A stretch of 64,000 bases of DNA from Desulfococcaceae bacterium HSG9 (GTDB taxonomy: Bacteria; Desulfobacterota; Desulfobacteria; Desulfobacterales; JAUCGF01). The position numbers were made by a program, and so were the translations under genes. The notes below the pieces were generated by a model, which saw only the letters and a program-made list of their open reading frames with translations, was not told the DNA's origin and ran no database searches. Of the stretch, positions 63,168 to 64,000 are shown piece after piece. The DNA lies in NCBI GenBank assembly GCA_030378005.1, contig JAUCGF010000071.1, positions 62,001 through 126,000 of the forward strand, written 5' to 3'. The stretch's first letter is position 1. The number at the start of each line of letters is the position of its first letter.

Positions 63168-63866
63168 ATGCGTAAGAATGACCTGATTCTTCGGAATCCG
63201 TTAAGAATAATGAGGGCCGAAAATGAAGACATCCTCCCGGAAGGCGGGTTCGGATGTGTACTGGCGCGCGCCGGTGTCGGAAAAACATCATTGATGGTTC
63301 AATTCGCGCTGAACACCCTGCTAAGAGGCAAAAATGTTCTTCATATCAGCTTGGATGATCCGGTGAATAAAGTGTGTTTGTGGTATGAGGAAATCTTCCG
63401 CAATATCACAGCGCAGGATGAGGTGACAGCTATTGACGAATTATGGGAAGATATCCTGACGCACCGCTTCATTATGACATTTAAAGTCGAAGGTTTCAGC
63501 GTTCCCAAACTCGAAGAACGATTGACCGACCTGACCGAACAAGGCGTTTTTTTTCCGCAAATGCTGATTATTGACGGATTACCTTTTGATAACAATGTAC
63601 GCTCTTCTTTGACCGGTCTGAAAACATTGGCTGAAAATCATGGCCTGCATATTTGGTTCACCGCTGTGGTCCATCGTGATGATATGTCCACCTCTGAAGG
63701 CGTGCCGGCATCTTTTGAATCTATCAGTAAATTTTTTGATGTGCTTATCCGCCTTCAAACGCATGGCAATGAAGTTCATGTCCAGGCACTAAAAGGAGTG
63801 AATACAAATGAAAAACCATCTTTACTGTTAGACCCGTCAACCATGCTCATCAAACGCAGCGATTGA
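63168..63866 (+). CDS. RecA/KaiC-like P-loop ATPase
   Basis: A 232-residue cytosolic ATPase: Walker A ARAGVGKTSLMVQFA near residue 34, LHISLDD, and a Walker B-like MLIIDGLPF near residue 138. The fold pattern is KaiC/RAD55-like, and it has a single domain. The C-terminus (EKPSLLLDPSTMLIKR) is typical of a small family of unknown function. It is 56 bases after EF-G and probably co-transcribed. Confidence 0.8.
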   Translation: MRKNDLILRNPLRIMRAENEDILPEGGFGCVLARAGVGKTSLMVQFALNTLLRGKNVLHISLDDPVNKVCLWYEEIFRNITAQDEVTAIDELWEDILTHRFIMTFKVEGFSVPKLEERLTDLTEQGVFFPQMLIIDGLPFDNNVRSSLTGLKTLAENHGLHIWFTAVVHRDDMSTSEGVPASFESISKFFDVLIRLQTHGNEVHVQALKGVNTNEKPSLLLDPSTMLIKRSD

Positions 63867-63907
63867 GTTTACCGCTAAAAATATTGTGCATCAGCGCTGT
63901 TTTTAGA

Positions 63908-63936
63908 TTGACCAATTGAATTTAATCTGCTAAGTT
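63908..63936 (+). promoter_or_regulatory. Promoter of tRNA-Ala
   Basis: TTGACC (63908-63913), a 17-bp spacer and TAAGTT (63931-63936), 19 bases before the tRNA. Confidence 0.5.
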
Positions 63937-63954
63937 TTTCTAAATTAGCAATTC

Positions 63955-64000
63955 GGGGGTGTAGCTCAGTTGGGAGAGCGCAGCGTTCGCAATGCTGAGG
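63955..64000 (+). tRNA. tRNA-Ala (anticodon CGC), truncated by window end
   Basis: Acceptor strand GGGGGTG, D-arm GCTC/GAGC, anticodon stem CAGCG/TGCTG and loop TTCGCAA give anticodon CGC (alanine, codon GCG). The T-arm and 3' acceptor lie beyond the window. Confidence 0.85.

Overview
The window looks like chromosomal DNA of a strictly anaerobic, sulfate-reducing member of the Desulfobacterota, most like the Desulfobacterales. The evidence is a dsrC gene with both C-terminal redox cysteines beside a Flx/AsrAB-type electron-transfer operon containing a selenocysteine MvhD-like subunit, an AhbA-type siroheme decarboxylase, a precorrin-2 dehydrogenase domain protein, a mitochondrial-type EF-G, and many dispersed palindromic repeats. 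Base composition is moderately AT-rich. Species identity is inference only.

Layout. 1-2.2 kb: a tandem PilZ duplication interrupted by a MITE-like hairpin, a DUF697 protein and a small membrane protein, all on the minus strand. 2.2-7 kb: two coupled cyclic-peptide-type ABC exporters diverging from a sulfotransferase-like gene. 7-11 kb: a very large fused receptor-channel and an aquaporin. 11-12.2 kb: a gene-free stretch with repeats and an operator-like double palindrome. 12.2-18.2 kb: tRNA-Lys, the rpsF-rpsR-DUF2232-rplI-dnaB housekeeping cluster, then hflX. 18.3-23.7 kb: a sulfonate/NMT1-type ABC transporter, a two-gene segment bounded by inverted repeats, and a PtsN-like protein. 23.8-36.8 kb: two minor pseudopilins, then a long minus-strand envelope operon of a small secreted protein, a TpsB outer-membrane translocator, a TPR-OmpA-SPOR-CHAT protein, a DUF928 protein with 16 GTMR repeats, a second fused receptor-channel and a family-5 solute-binding protein. 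37-40 kb: GerMN protein, EF-G paralogue, CooT. 40-44.8 kb: a transposase relic and a metallophosphoesterase-NACHT-FGE protein, with 48-bp direct repeats at its edges. 44.8-54.2 kb: fused oligopeptide ABC ATPase, KAS III, small unknowns, two alpha/beta or DHH/MBL hydrolases, siroheme enzyme, ABC exporter. 54.5-64 kb: flxDCBA, dsrC, yjbQ, ahbA, nitrilase, small membrane protein, EF-G, a RecA/KaiC-like ATPase and a partial tRNA-Ala.

The most unusual content is in three places. First, two paralogous ~1000-residue proteins join a periplasmic type-1 solute-binding domain, a beta-sandwich resembling the ligand-binding domain of pentameric ligand-gated channels, and an MscS pore: apparently ligand-gated MscS channels. 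One sits in the CHAT/TpsB/DUF928 operon, suggesting an envelope sensing and proteolysis system. Second, the NACHT protein ends in an FGE/C-type-lectin fold whose last ~35 codons have the signature of a diversity-generating retroelement variable region, although no reverse transcriptase or template lies in the window. Third, the MvhD/FlxD gene reads through an in-frame UGA followed at once by a perfect SECIS-like stem.

All calls come from reading the sequence; no database search was run. Family assignments rest on recognised motifs, and functions of the fused proteins are inference.
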